Part shown: positions 47,692 to 56,486 of the stretch, one piece after another | Layout of the letters: each line of letters opens with the position of its first letter | Numbering within the stretch: position 1 is the first letter of the stretch | Source: Saccharopolyspora hirsuta | GTDB lineage: Bacteria > Actinomycetota > Actinomycetes > Mycobacteriales > Pseudonocardiaceae | Reading direction: 5' to 3' | NCBI RefSeq assembly: GCF_008630535.1 | Contig: NZ_VWPH01000010.1 | Coordinates: 124,001 to 188,000, forward strand | DNA length: 64,000 bases | Program-made: the position numbers and the translations under genes | The notes under the pieces: model-generated | What the model was told of the DNA's origin: nothing | Database searches by the model: none | What the model saw: only the letters and a program-made list of their open reading frames with translations

Positions 47692-48978
47692 CTAGGCGAT
47701 CTCGTTGAGCGCTGCGACGGCCCGGTCGACCTCCTCGGGGAAGTGCACGATGCTCGTTCCGATGCGCGGGTACGGCCGCAGCCCCGGGGCGGTGCTGATC
47801 CGCAGGCCGCGATCGGCCAGGTGCTGCACCACCCGCTCCGCGTCCACGCCCTCGACTTCGAAGCAGGTGATACCGGCCGACATCGCGGGATCCTGCGGAG
47901 TGTGCAGGACGACCTTCTCGACACCGCGGAGCCCGTCCTTGAGCTGCTGGCTCAGCTGCGTGATGCGCTCGGCTGCGGCTGCCCGGCCGATCCGCTGGTG
48001 GAAGTCCACCGCGACCGGCATCGCGAACAGGTGGTCGAACTGGATGAACGTGCCCGGCGTCAGGTTGGCGATGGTGTCCTCGCGGAACACCGGCACGATG
48101 GTCGGGCGCACGTGCGGCCAGGCGTCCCGCGGGCTCCAGATCAGGCCGGTGCCGCGCGGCCCGAGGAACCACTTGTGCGTGCCCGCGACGACGAAATCCG
48201 CGCCCAGCGACGGCAGGTCCGCGTCCACGGCGGCCAGGCCCTGCACCGCGTCGACGACCAGCAGGCAGCGGTCCTCCTCCGCGCGCCCCGAGTTCGCCTC
48301 CGCGACCACGGCGGCGAGCTCCGCGACCGGCATCCGCACCCCGGTGGTCGACTGCACCCAGGTGACGCCGACCGCGCGGGTCTCCGGCCGGATCTCCGCC
48401 CGCAACCGGGAGGCGATCTCGTCCACCGTCGCGTTCGCCGAGTTCTCGTAGAGCTTGCCCATCCGGGTCGTCACACCGTGCTTCTCCCCGGCCAGCACCG
48501 CCGAGCCGACGTGCGCCACGTGGTCCTGCTCGGTGAGCAGGAACTCCTGCCCCGGCTTCACCTTCAGTCCGTTGTAGACGAAACCGAGCCCGGTCGTCGT
48601 GTTGTGGGTCAGCGCGAACTCGTCCGGTGCACCGCCCAGGAACCCGGCCAGCGCGGTCCGCACCCGCTCGTAACCGGTCGGCCCGTCCGGCAGCTCCAGG
48701 CCGTAGACGTCCATCGGGTTGGCGTCCAGCTGCGCGCCGAGGTGCTCGATGGCCTCCCGCAGCACGCGCGGGTGCGAGGTCAGGAAGAAGGCGCTGAAGT
48801 TCACCACGGACGGGTCCAGGCGGAACTGCTCGCGCACCGCCCGCCAGTCGACCTCCCCGTTCGCCGCGGTGAACTTCGGCGGCCGCGCGACCGCGCTCGC
48901 CGCTGCGGGCGCCCCGATGCCCAGGGCCGCGGCCGCACCAGCTCCCACCAGGAATCCACGTCGATCAAACCCGCTCAT
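47692..48978 (-). CDS. Tat-exported class V aminotransferase-fold PLP enzyme
   Basis: 428-residue PLP protein with a twin-arginine leader at its N-terminus (FDRRGFLVGAGAAAALGIG, cleavage near AASA), so it should act outside the membrane after folding with its cofactor. The mature part is of the isopenicillin-N-epimerase/cysteine-desulfurase-like group: THNTTTGLGFVYNGL, VDAVQGLAAVDADL (Asp for PLP), and GTHKWFLGPRGTGLIW with the Schiff-base Lys. ATG 48978 follows GGGAG. Such exported PLP enzymes are uncommon; epimerase or desulfurase activity cannot be told apart here. It stands alone downstream of the response regulator gene. Confidence 0.87.
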   Translation of the reverse strand: MSGFDRRGFLVGAGAAAALGIGAPAAASAVARPPKFTAANGEVDWRAVREQFRLDPSVVNFSAFFLTSHPRVLREAIEHLGAQLDANPMDVYGLELPDGPTGYERVRTALAGFLGGAPDEFALTHNTTTGLGFVYNGLKVKPGQEFLLTEQDHVAHVGSAVLAGEKHGVTTRMGKLYENSANATVDEIASRLRAEIRPETRAVGVTWVQSTTGVRMPVAELAAVVAEANSGRAEEDRCLLVVDAVQGLAAVDADLPSLGADFVVAGTHKWFLGPRGTGLIWSPRDAWPHVRPTIVPVFREDTIANLTPGTFIQFDHLFAMPVAVDFHQRIGRAAAAERITQLSQQLKDGLRGVEKVVLHTPQDPAMSAGITCFEVEGVDAERVVQHLADRGLRISTAPGLRPYPRIGTSIVHFPEEVDRAVAALNEIA

Positions 48979-49169
48979 CCGCCCGAGCTCCCCACCGATC
49001 GCCGAACCGGCCCGAACCCGCTGGTACCACGCCGAAAACCGTCGGCGCGCGCCTGGATCCCGCCTGCGGCGAAGCGGTTCGGGCAACGAGGGAACACACG
49101 CTAACAGCGCGCCGCAGCCCCGTCACGCGACTTAAGAGGAGCGCGAAAAACCCTGCAAGGACGGTGAAA

Positions 49170-49805
49170 TCAAGCCAGTCCCGCGTCGTGCACCAGGATG
49201 GCCGCCTGCACCCGGTTGGTCAGGTCGAGCTTCGCCAGCGACCTGCTCACGTGCGCTTTCACGGTGGTCTCGCTCATCGACAGCTCGCGACCGATCTCCG
49301 CGTTGGACAGGCCGCGCGCCACGCAGAGCACGACTTCGCGCTCCCGCGCGGTCAGCACCTCCAGGCGCGCCCGCGCCGCCGGTTTGATGTCGGCGAACCT
49401 GCTGATCAACCTCTTGGTGACGGTGGGTGCGAGCATCGCGTTGCCGGCCGCGGCGGTCCGCACCGCAGCGACCAGTTCGTGCGGCTGGGCGTCTTTCAGC
49501 AGGAAACCCACCGCCCCCGCCTTGAGCGCGCTGTGCACGTAGTCGTCCAGGTCGAAGGTGGTGAGCATAACGATCCGCGGCGGCGAAGGCTGCGCGCCGA
49601 TCTCCGCCGCGGCCGAGATCCCGTCCAGCACCGGCATCCGCACGTCCAGCAGCACGACGTCCGGGCGGTGGCGCAGCACGGCCTCCACCGCCTCCCGGCC
49701 GTCCGCCGCCTCGCCGACCACCTCGATGTCGTCAGCGGGTTGCAGGATCATCCGCAAACCCGTGCGCACCAACGTTTCGTCGTCGACCACCAGTACTCGG
49801 ATCAC
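49170..49805 (-). CDS. NarL/FixJ-type response regulator
   Basis: 211-residue regulator. The receiver has VVDDE, phospho-acceptor Asp54 in LLDVRMPVLDG, the Thr switch in VMLTTFD and Lys104 in FLLKDAQP. The C-terminal LuxR HTH is LTAREREVVLCVARGLSNAE with a following SETTVKAHVSRSLAKLDL. GTG 49805 is set by GGAGGGG four bases upstream. The usual cognate histidine kinase gene is not adjacent: an ABC exporter pair is divergent on one side and the Tat enzyme is downstream on the other. It may control the divergent ABC pair. Confidence 0.9.
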   Translation of the reverse strand: MIRVLVVDDETLVRTGLRMILQPADDIEVVGEAADGREAVEAVLRHRPDVVLLDVRMPVLDGISAAAEIGAQPSPPRIVMLTTFDLDDYVHSALKAGAVGFLLKDAQPHELVAAVRTAAAGNAMLAPTVTKRLISRFADIKPAARARLEVLTAREREVVLCVARGLSNAEIGRELSMSETTVKAHVSRSLAKLDLTNRVQAAILVHDAGLA

Positions 49806-49821
49806 GCAGCCCCTCCGACGG

Positions 49822-49849
49822 CTGGAAGTGTGGCGCGACCGACTATACT
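49822..49849 (+). promoter_or_regulatory. candidate promoter of the ABC pair
   Basis: TATACT at 49844-49849 is a close match to a -10, with CTGGAA (49822-49827) as a weak -35 at 16 bases. The gap to the response regulator start is only 17 bp here, so binding of the regulator would affect both. Confidence 0.35.
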
Positions 49850-49894
49850 GCCGGGCAATCAACGCCGTAGCCGCCCACGCGACGAGGTGAGCGA

Positions 49895-50833
49895 TTGATC
49901 AGCCTCCGGCACCTGACCAAGCAGTACGGCACCACCACCGCGGTCAACGACCTCAGCCTGGACATCGCCGCCGGGAAGGTGACCGGGTTCCTCGGCCCCA
50001 ACGGGGCCGGGAAGTCGACGACGATGCGCATGATCATGGGCCTGGACCGCCCCACCTCCGGCGAGGCGCGCATCAACGGCAAGCACTACGCCGAACTGCC
50101 CTACCCGCTGCGCGAGGTCGGTGCCCTGCTCGACGCCCGCGCGGTGCACCCGCGGCGATCGGCGCACGCACACCTGCTGTCCTTGGCCCGCAGCAACGGG
50201 ATTCCGCGCGGCCGGGTCGACCAGGTGCTCGACGAGGTAGGCCTGACCGCCGTTGCCGGGCGGCACGCGGGGACCTTCTCGCTCGGCATGGGTCAGCGCC
50301 TCGGCATCGCCGCCGCGCTGCTCGGCGATCCGCACACGGTGATCTTCGACGAGCCGGTGAACGGGCTGGACCCCGACGGCGTGCGCTGGGTGCGCTCGCT
50401 GGCGCGGTCGCTGGCCGCGGAGGGGCGGACGGTGTTCGTCTCCAGCCACCTGATGAGCGAGATGCAGCTGACCGCTGACCACCTGGTCATCATCGGTCGC
50501 GGTGAGCTCATCGCGGACGCCGCCGTCGACGAGGTCATCGAGCGCAGCTCGACCCGGTGCGTCGTGGTGCGCAGCCCCGAACCGTCCGCCCTGGCGTCGC
50601 TGCGCGATCGCCTGGCCGACAGCGGTTTCCGCGCGGATGCCGACGGCGACGGGCTCCGGGTGCTGGACGCCAGCCCCGAGCAGGTCGGCGACCTCGCCCA
50701 CGAGCTGGGCGTCCGGTTGCACGAGCTGCGCGACGAGACCCCGTCCCTGGAGGAGGCGTACCTGCGGTTGAGCTCCAGCAGCGTGGAGTACAGCGGTGCC
50801 GTGCCCGCCGACCAATCCCGGGAGGGAGCGTGA
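49895..50833 (+). CDS. ABC-2 exporter ATPase (TTG start)
   Basis: 312-residue ATPase of the bacitracin/antibiotic exporter type. Walker A GPNGAGKST, signature region FSLGMGQRLGIAAALLGDP, Walker B VIFDEPVNGLDPDG and SSHLMSEMQLTADH are present, with a C-terminal ~80-residue regulatory part. TTG 49895 is the likely start because GAGG lies seven bases upstream. The stop overlaps the permease start (GTGA). The pair is probably an exporter of an antibiotic or lipid-like molecule with the response regulator as neighbour. Confidence 0.9.
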   Translation: MISLRHLTKQYGTTTAVNDLSLDIAAGKVTGFLGPNGAGKSTTMRMIMGLDRPTSGEARINGKHYAELPYPLREVGALLDARAVHPRRSAHAHLLSLARSNGIPRGRVDQVLDEVGLTAVAGRHAGTFSLGMGQRLGIAAALLGDPHTVIFDEPVNGLDPDGVRWVRSLARSLAAEGRTVFVSSHLMSEMQLTADHLVIIGRGELIADAAVDEVIERSSTRCVVVRSPEPSALASLRDRLADSGFRADADGDGLRVLDASPEQVGDLAHELGVRLHELRDETPSLEEAYLRLSSSSVEYSGAVPADQSREGA

Positions 50834-51642
50834 CCGTGCCCACCTCGACCTCGCAAGCCCCGCCACCGCGAACGGGCAAGCTGGGCGGTGCCGTCGCCTC
50901 GGAGTGGACGAAGTTGCGGTCGGTGCGCTCCACCTGGATCTGCCTGGCCGGGGCGGCCGCGCTGGCCGCCGCCTACTCGCTCATCATGGCCGCCTCGGCG
51001 CGGTCCCTGCAGTCGGCCGGTGGCCCGAACACCGCGATCACCTCGGCGCTCGACAACGCCACCACCGGGGTCCTGTTCGTCGCCGACATCGCCGTCGTCA
51101 CGCTGGCCGCGATGGTCATCACCACCGAGTACGCCACCCGCACCATCCTGCCCACCCTGCAGGCCGTACCGCTGCGCCGCCGGGTGCTGCTGGCGAAGTC
51201 CCTGGTGCTGCTGCCGATCCTGTTCGTCAGCGGGGTGCTGCTCACCGGAATCGGGGTCGCGGCGGGCTCGGTGGTGCTGGGCGAGTTCGCCGATCCGCTG
51301 GAACCGGCGGGCGTGCTGGGCCGGGCGGTGGCGGTCGGCGCTTATCTGGCGCTCAGCGGTGTTCTGGTCGTCGGGCTCGGCGCGGTGGTCCGGCACGTCG
51401 CGGGCACCATCGCGGTGTCGATCGTGGTGGTCTTCGGCGTGCCGATGATGCTGCAGGTCACCTCGATCCCGCTGCTGGTGTCGGCGGCCGAGCTCTTCCC
51501 CGGACCCGCTGGCATGGTGCTGGCGGGGGTCGCGGACTTCAACGCCTACGGTCCGCTGACCGCGCTGCTCGTACTGATCGGTTGGGCCGTCGCGGGCTAC
51601 GCCATCGGGTTCGCGGCACTGCGCGCCCGCGACGCCCTGTGA
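50830..51642 (+). CDS. ABC-2 permease
   Basis: 270-residue membrane protein with six hydrophobic segments and the typical start of these permeases, ASEWTKLRSVRSTWICLAG. Further stretches are AAMVITTEYATRTILPTLQA and PLRRRVLLAKSLVLLPILFV. It partners the ATPase encoded just upstream. GTG 50830 overlaps the ATPase stop; GTG 50836 is an alternative with better distance to GGAGG. The gene ends 4 bp from the convergent ebo-like operon. Confidence 0.87.
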   Translation: MTVPTSTSQAPPPRTGKLGGAVASEWTKLRSVRSTWICLAGAAALAAAYSLIMAASARSLQSAGGPNTAITSALDNATTGVLFVADIAVVTLAAMVITTEYATRTILPTLQAVPLRRRVLLAKSLVLLPILFVSGVLLTGIGVAAGSVVLGEFADPLEPAGVLGRAVAVGAYLALSGVLVVGLGAVVRHVAGTIAVSIVVVFGVPMMLQVTSIPLLVSAAELFPGPAGMVLAGVADFNAYGPLTALLVLIGWAVAGYAIGFAALRARDAL

Positions 51643-51646
51643 GGCA

Positions 51647-53035
51647 TCAGCCCTCGAACCCCTGCAGGCGCAGCAACAACTTCGCGACCTCCGTGGCGGA
51701 CACCCGCCCGCTACGCTCGACGTGCGCCGGGATCTCCGGCTCCGAGCACAGCAGGACCGGCCCGTCCGCCGCCGAGTCCGGCAGCCGCCCGTGCGAACCG
51801 CGCACCCAGCTGGCATCGGTGGGCACCACGTCCATCGCGTAGCGCAGGCCCAGCTTCTTGCGCGCCAACCCGCACAGGGCGCGGGCCTTGGCCCACCGGT
51901 CCGCCGGGTCGAAGAACAGCTCCGCCGGGTCGTAGCCCGGTTTTCGGTGGATCTCCACGCCCCGCGCGAAGTCCGGTCGGCGCGCCTCGTCCGTCCAGTA
52001 GTAGTAGGTGAACCAGGAGTCGGGGTCGGCGACCGCGACCAGCTCCCCGGCCCGCGGGTGGTCGAGCCCGTACCGCTGCTGGCTGGCGCGGTCGAGGACC
52101 TCGTCGACCCCGGGCAGCGAGCAGACCAGCGACCGGACCCGCTCCAGATCCGCCTCGTCGGCCACGTAGACGTGCGCCACCTGGTGGTCGGCGACCGCGA
52201 ACGCGCGCGAGGTCCACGGGTCCAGGTACTCCATGCCAGCCTGGCAGTAGACCTCCAGGAACCCTTCGGCGCGCAGCGCGCGGTTGACGTCGACCGGGCG
52301 GTGGACCGGCGCGATGCCGTACTCGCTCAGCGCCACGACCGCGGCACCCGCTTCCCGCGCATCCCGCAGCAGCGGGGCGACCTCGGCGTCCACCGCGCGG
52401 GCCGCCCGCACGGCCTGCGGTGACTCCGGCCCGCACCGCTGCAGGTCGTAGTCGAGGTGCGGCAGGTACACCAGGAGCAGGTCCGGGGCGTGCCGGGTGA
52501 GCACGTGCCGGGCGGCGGAGGCGATCCACCGGGTGGAGTCGATCGAGGCGGTGGGGCCCCAGTAGTGGAACAGCGGGAAGTCCCCGAAGCGGTCGGTGAG
52601 CTCGTCGTGCAGCGCCGGTGGGCGCGTGTAGCAGTCGGGGGACTTGCGCCCGTCGGCGTGGTACACCGGCCGCGGGGTCACCGTGAGGTCGGTCGTGGCG
52701 CCCATCGCGTACCACCAGCAGAGGTTCGCCGCGGTGTAGGACGGTTTCGCCGCTCGGGCGGTCTCCCACAGCTTCTCCCCCGCCACCAGCTTGTTGTGCT
52801 GGCGCCACAGGTGCACCTCGCCGAGCTCCCGGAAGTACCAGCCGTTGCCGACGATCCCGTGCTGGGCGGGCATCAGCCCGGTGAGGAAGGTCGATTGCGC
52901 GCTGCAGGTGACCGCGGGCAGCACGGTGCCGAGCTCGGCCCGCCAGCCCCGGTCGGCCAGCGCCGCCAGGTTGGGCATGTGCTGCAGCAGTCCCGGGGTC
53001 ATGCCCACGACGTCCAGCACCACCAGCTGCTTCAC
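51647..53035 (-). CDS. EboF-like alkaline phosphatase/nucleotide pyrophosphatase
   Basis: 462-residue protein of the alkaline phosphatase superfamily, type I phosphodiesterase/NPP branch. The N-terminal metal Asp is in VVLDVVGMTPGLL, the Thr nucleophile in VLPAVTCSAQSTFLTG, further ligands in VYLPHLDYDLQR and VALSEYGIAPVHRP, and the last His lies in the GVEIHRKPGYDP area. Cytosolic, no signal peptide. GTG 53035 overlaps the upstream TIM-barrel gene. It is last in a six-gene coupled operon that matches the ebo cluster, where EboF-type enzymes are thought to process a phosphorylated prenylated intermediate (role unproven). Confidence 0.85.
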   Translation of the reverse strand: MKQLVVLDVVGMTPGLLQHMPNLAALADRGWRAELGTVLPAVTCSAQSTFLTGLMPAQHGIVGNGWYFRELGEVHLWRQHNKLVAGEKLWETARAAKPSYTAANLCWWYAMGATTDLTVTPRPVYHADGRKSPDCYTRPPALHDELTDRFGDFPLFHYWGPTASIDSTRWIASAARHVLTRHAPDLLLVYLPHLDYDLQRCGPESPQAVRAARAVDAEVAPLLRDAREAGAAVVALSEYGIAPVHRPVDVNRALRAEGFLEVYCQAGMEYLDPWTSRAFAVADHQVAHVYVADEADLERVRSLVCSLPGVDEVLDRASQQRYGLDHPRAGELVAVADPDSWFTYYYWTDEARRPDFARGVEIHRKPGYDPAELFFDPADRWAKARALCGLARKKLGLRYAMDVVPTDASWVRGSHGRLPDSAADGPVLLCSEPEIPAHVERSGRVSATEVAKLLLRLQGFEG

Positions 53036-54156
53036 CGGGCACCTCCGATGTGCATCGCCAGCGCGTTGTCGCGCACCCAGCTCAGCTCGGCCGCGATCCC
53101 GCGCACCAGGTCCTGGCGGTGCCGGTTCGGCAGCACCGACCAGGTGTAGGTCTCGACCTCCCGGTGCGGCGGGCGGTCCGGGAAGACTCGGTCGACCTCG
53201 GCCAACGCCCGCCGGGTCACCTCGGTGGTCGTGGCCAGCGGGCCTTCCGGCACCAGGTGCAGCGGCACGTGGACGTGCACCCGCCACGGGCCCCGCCTCG
53301 GCAAATCCGGTGCGGGCAGGTCATCGGCGAACCGCACCCGGTCCGCACCCAGCTCCCGGACCTGGTGGAGGTAGCGGGCCTCGGCGAACTCGGCCAGCGC
53401 CGCCCCGGCGGCCGGATCGGCGGGGTCGGCGACGTGCAGGGCCGCCGAGATCTGCACCTTGAACACGCGCAGCCCGGCCTCGGCGATCCCGGACACGGCC
53501 CGCTCCGGCTCGGCGAACCCGACCGCGAGGTGGCAGGTGTCCAGGCACAGCCCGACCAGGTCCGGGTCGACCCGGGCGCGCAACCACCGGGTGGTGTCGG
53601 GCAGTTCGTCGAGCACGCAGCCCGGTTCCGGCTCCACCGCGAGGCGGATCGGCCGCCCCGTCCGGTCGCGCAGGTCGGCCAGGAACTCCTGGGCATCTTC
53701 GAACGCGGCCGTCGCGCGGTCGTCGTCGACCGCCGTCCAGCCGGTGCGCCAGCCCAGCGGCAGCGTGGAAATGCTGCCGAACTCCACGTCGTCATCCAGC
53801 AGCCCGCTCAGCACGACGGCGCAGTCCTCGGTGTACCGCAGGCGTGCGGGCTCGGCCCACGTCGGCCGGTACACCGAGTGCTTGACCACCTCGTCGTGGA
53901 AACCGCGGTGCGGGAAGGCGTTGAGGCTCAGCACGGACAGGCCGCGCGCGAGCAGCTCGGCGCGCAGCGACTTCACCGCGGCAGGGTCCTCGGCCAGTTC
54001 CCGGGCGAGGTCGGCGGCCAGCCACAGGCCGAGCCCCAGCCGGTCCGCGCCCAGCCGTTCGCGCACGGGCACCGCGTACCGGTCGAACTGGGCCAGCACC
54101 CCGCGCAGGTCCTCGGCCGGGTGGACGTTGGTGCAGTAGGACAGCAGCTCGGTCAT
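53032..54156 (-). CDS. EboE-like TIM-barrel sugar-isomerase-fold protein
   Basis: 374-residue xylose-isomerase-like TIM-barrel protein ('metabolite traffic protein EboE' type). The start MTELLSYCTNVHPAEDLRGV is characteristic, with ADRLGLGLWLAADLARELAE, the AVEPEPGCVLDELPDT metal-site Glu, GLCLDTCHLAVGFAEP with Asp and His, and VFKVQISAALHV. These keep the divalent-metal ligands of the AP-endonuclease-2 fold. ATGA overlap with the TatD-like gene on one side and GTGA overlap with the phosphatase gene on the other. It probably acts on a sugar- or polyol-like substrate of the operon. Confidence 0.87.
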   Translation of the reverse strand: MTELLSYCTNVHPAEDLRGVLAQFDRYAVPVRERLGADRLGLGLWLAADLARELAEDPAAVKSLRAELLARGLSVLSLNAFPHRGFHDEVVKHSVYRPTWAEPARLRYTEDCAVVLSGLLDDDVEFGSISTLPLGWRTGWTAVDDDRATAAFEDAQEFLADLRDRTGRPIRLAVEPEPGCVLDELPDTTRWLRARVDPDLVGLCLDTCHLAVGFAEPERAVSGIAEAGLRVFKVQISAALHVADPADPAAGAALAEFAEARYLHQVRELGADRVRFADDLPAPDLPRRGPWRVHVHVPLHLVPEGPLATTTEVTRRALAEVDRVFPDRPPHREVETYTWSVLPNRHRQDLVRGIAAELSWVRDNALAMHIGGAR

Positions 54157-55049
54157 CGCGCCGCTCCCCGGCCGGTCGGCTGCGCGGCGGGCCCGCCATC
54201 GCGCAGCACCGAGTTGCCGGCGAACTCCTCGGCGCCCCAGTCGGCCCCGGGCAGCTCGTCCAGCACGAGCCGACCGCTGGCACCGTAGAAGGCCACCGGG
54301 TTGCGCCAGCACACCTTGTCCACTTCGGACTCGTCGAAACCGGCGTCGAGCATGGCGCGGGCTGCCCGCCAGGTGCGCAGCGGGTCGGAGCGGCCCCAGT
54401 CGGCGGCGGAGTTGATCACCATCCGGTCGGTGCCGTACTCCTGCAGCAGCACCACCATCCGGTCGACGTCCATCTTGGTGTCCGGGTACAGCGAGAAGCC
54501 CATCCAGCAACCGGAATCGGCGACCTCGGCCACGGTGATTTCGTTGAGGTGGTCGACGAGCACGTGTTCCGGCGCGATGCCGGACTCGCGCACCACGTCC
54601 AGGCTGCGCCGGGTGCCGCGGGCCTTGTCCCGGTGCGGGGTGTGCACCAGGGCGGGCAGCTCGTGCTCGACCGCCAGCGACAGCTGCGCGGCGAACGCCT
54701 CGTCCTCCGCAGGCGTCATCGAGTCGTAGCCGATCTCGCCGACGGCCACCACCCCGTCCTTGGCGAGGTAGCGCGGCAGCAGGCCGAGCACCGGTGTGCA
54801 CCGCGGATCGTTGGCCTCCTTGGGGTTGAGCGCGATCGTGCAGTGGTGCCGCACGCCGAACTGGGCGGCGCGGAACCGCTCCCAGCCGAGCAGGCCGTCG
54901 AAGTAGTCGGTGAAGGAGGCGACGCCGGTGCGCGGCTGGCCCAGCCAGAACGCGGGCTCGACCACCGCGCGGATGCCCGCCGCGCGCATCGCCTCGTAGT
55001 CGTCGGTGGTCCGGGAGGTCATGTGGATGTGGGGTTCGAAGATTCGCAC
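54153..55049 (-). CDS. EboB-like TatD-family hydrolase
   Basis: 298-residue metal-dependent amidohydrolase-fold protein. The HxH motif is EPHIHM (H7, H9), followed by AVVEPAFWLGQPRTG, VAVGEIGYDSMTPAE (Glu), PALVHTPHRDK (His), VLVDHLNEITV (Asp-His) and the final Asp in INSAADWGRSDP. TatD proteins are nuclease-like hydrolases, but the ebo branch seems to be metabolic. GTG 55049, preceded by GAGGCGAC, is 15 bp from the EboA-fusion gene, the only gap in the operon. Confidence 0.87.
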   Translation of the reverse strand: MRIFEPHIHMTSRTTDDYEAMRAAGIRAVVEPAFWLGQPRTGVASFTDYFDGLLGWERFRAAQFGVRHHCTIALNPKEANDPRCTPVLGLLPRYLAKDGVVAVGEIGYDSMTPAEDEAFAAQLSLAVEHELPALVHTPHRDKARGTRRSLDVVRESGIAPEHVLVDHLNEITVAEVADSGCWMGFSLYPDTKMDVDRMVVLLQEYGTDRMVINSAADWGRSDPLRTWRAARAMLDAGFDESEVDKVCWRNPVAFYGASGRLVLDELPGADWGAEEFAGNSVLRDGGPAAQPTGRGAAR

Positions 55050-55064
55050 GTCGCCTCGTCTCGT

Positions 55065-56486
55065 TCAGGCACCGGTGGTCGCGGCCGGGAACCGGTGGAC
55101 GTCGGCGGGCACCGAGCGCCCGGCCGCCCGGCGCTCGGTGGCGTAGTCGGCCACCATTCGCGCCAGCTCGGCGTCGCTGCGGCGCTCCAGGTCCGCCACG
55201 GCCTCCAGCGGGACTCCGAGGAACAGGCACTTCAGCACGCCGTGCCGCCAGCTGTGCTGGTCGAGCTCCGCGGCGGCCGGGCCGGACAGCGCTGCGACCA
55301 CCAGCCGGGGGTCGTTGCTGCGCAGCGCGGATTCGAGCAGCTGCCGGGTCGCTCCGGCGATTCCGGGCAGGGCGGACAGCCCGCGCAGCACCCCACGCCG
55401 CTCCGCGCCGTCGCCGAAGTCGTGGAGGTCGACCACTTCCGCGGCAAGGTCGTCCGGCCGCGCTTCGGCGAGCACGGCCAGCAGCCGGGTGCGGGCGTGG
55501 TCGTCGGTCGTTCCGTGCACCAGCCCCGAGGGGTCCACCTCCGGGCGCAACGGGCCGCGCCCGACGTGCCGGCCGGCGGCCGGGAACAACGAGCGGATCG
55601 CGGTGGGGTCGGCGCCGATCCGCTCTTCCGCCGCGCGCACCCACGGGTGGGCGGCCACCGCGGCGGCGCGCAGCGCGCTCATCGAGCGGTCCGCGACAGC
55701 CGGTGCCGCGTGGCTGTGCCGGGGCAGTTCGACCGCGGCCACCCCGGTGTAGCCGATCTCGGTCAGGGTCGCCAGGGTCGCGACCAGGTCGACCTCCCCG
55801 GCGCCGAACTCCAGGTGCTCGTGCACACCGGTGCGCATGTCGTCGAGCTGCACGTTGACCAGGTGCGGGGCCGACCGCCGCAGGCAGCTGGCGATGTCGT
55901 CGGACTCCACCGCCACGACGTGCCCGACGTCGAGGGTGATGCCCAGTCGGTCCGGTTCACCGAGCTCGCTGCGCAAGCGGAACAGGTCGTCCAGCCGTTC
56001 CACGAACATCCCGGGCTCCGGTTCGAACCCCAGCCGCACCCGCCGCCGGTCCGCCTCCTCCAGCACCTCGGCGACGCCGTGCACCAGCCGGTGCCACGCC
56101 GTCTCGGGGGTCACCCCGGGCGGTCGCGCGCCGGACCAGAACGACGTGCACTCCGCCCCGAGGTCACCGGCGATGCGCACCGCACGGGTGAGCAGTTCCA
56201 GCCGCGGTCCCGGTTCGTCGCACAGCAGCGTCGGGTGGTGCTTGCGCCGCGGGTCCAGCAGGTACCGCGCGCCGGTCTCCACCACGCAGCGCAGCCCCAG
56301 GTCGGACAGCTTGGCGGCCACCCGGTCCACCTGCGCGGCCAGGTCCCGCGCGAACGGGTCGAGGTGCGGGTGGTCCAGCGTCATCGCCACCGCGGTGTAG
56401 CCGAGTTCGGCGATCACCTCCAGCGCGTCCGGCAACCGGTGGTCGGCGAACCCGTTCGTGCCGTAGCCGAGCGCGTACCCGCTCAT
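55065..56486 (-). CDS. TIM-barrel domain fused to EboA domain
   Basis: 473-residue two-domain protein. Residues 1-~270 are a sugar-phosphate isomerase/epimerase TIM barrel (LGYGTNGFADHRLPDALEVI at the start, LGFEPEPGMFVERLDDL with metal Glu, GITLDVGHVVAVE with Asp and His, VNVQLDDMRTG). Residues ~300-473 are a helical EboA-type domain (EERIGADPTAIRSLFPAAG, later SWRHGVLKCLFLGVPLEAV and LARMVADYATERRAAGR), the hallmark of the ebo cluster, usually a separate protein. The fusion suggests the two act together. ATG 56486 overlaps the prenyltransferase stop. Confidence 0.85.
   Translation of the reverse strand: MSGYALGYGTNGFADHRLPDALEVIAELGYTAVAMTLDHPHLDPFARDLAAQVDRVAAKLSDLGLRCVVETGARYLLDPRRKHHPTLLCDEPGPRLELLTRAVRIAGDLGAECTSFWSGARPPGVTPETAWHRLVHGVAEVLEEADRRRVRLGFEPEPGMFVERLDDLFRLRSELGEPDRLGITLDVGHVVAVESDDIASCLRRSAPHLVNVQLDDMRTGVHEHLEFGAGEVDLVATLATLTEIGYTGVAAVELPRHSHAAPAVADRSMSALRAAAVAAHPWVRAAEERIGADPTAIRSLFPAAGRHVGRGPLRPEVDPSGLVHGTTDDHARTRLLAVLAEARPDDLAAEVVDLHDFGDGAERRGVLRGLSALPGIAGATRQLLESALRSNDPRLVVAALSGPAAAELDQHSWRHGVLKCLFLGVPLEAVADLERRSDAELARMVADYATERRAAGRSVPADVHRFPAATTGA

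Noticed and set aside
45091-49104. Long plus-strand reading frame (about 1340 codons) over the idonate/gnd region and the Tat enzyme
   Set aside because: Overlaps the dehydrogenase and gnd genes in another frame and the aminotransferase in antisense; composition is Arg/Gly-rich nonsense.
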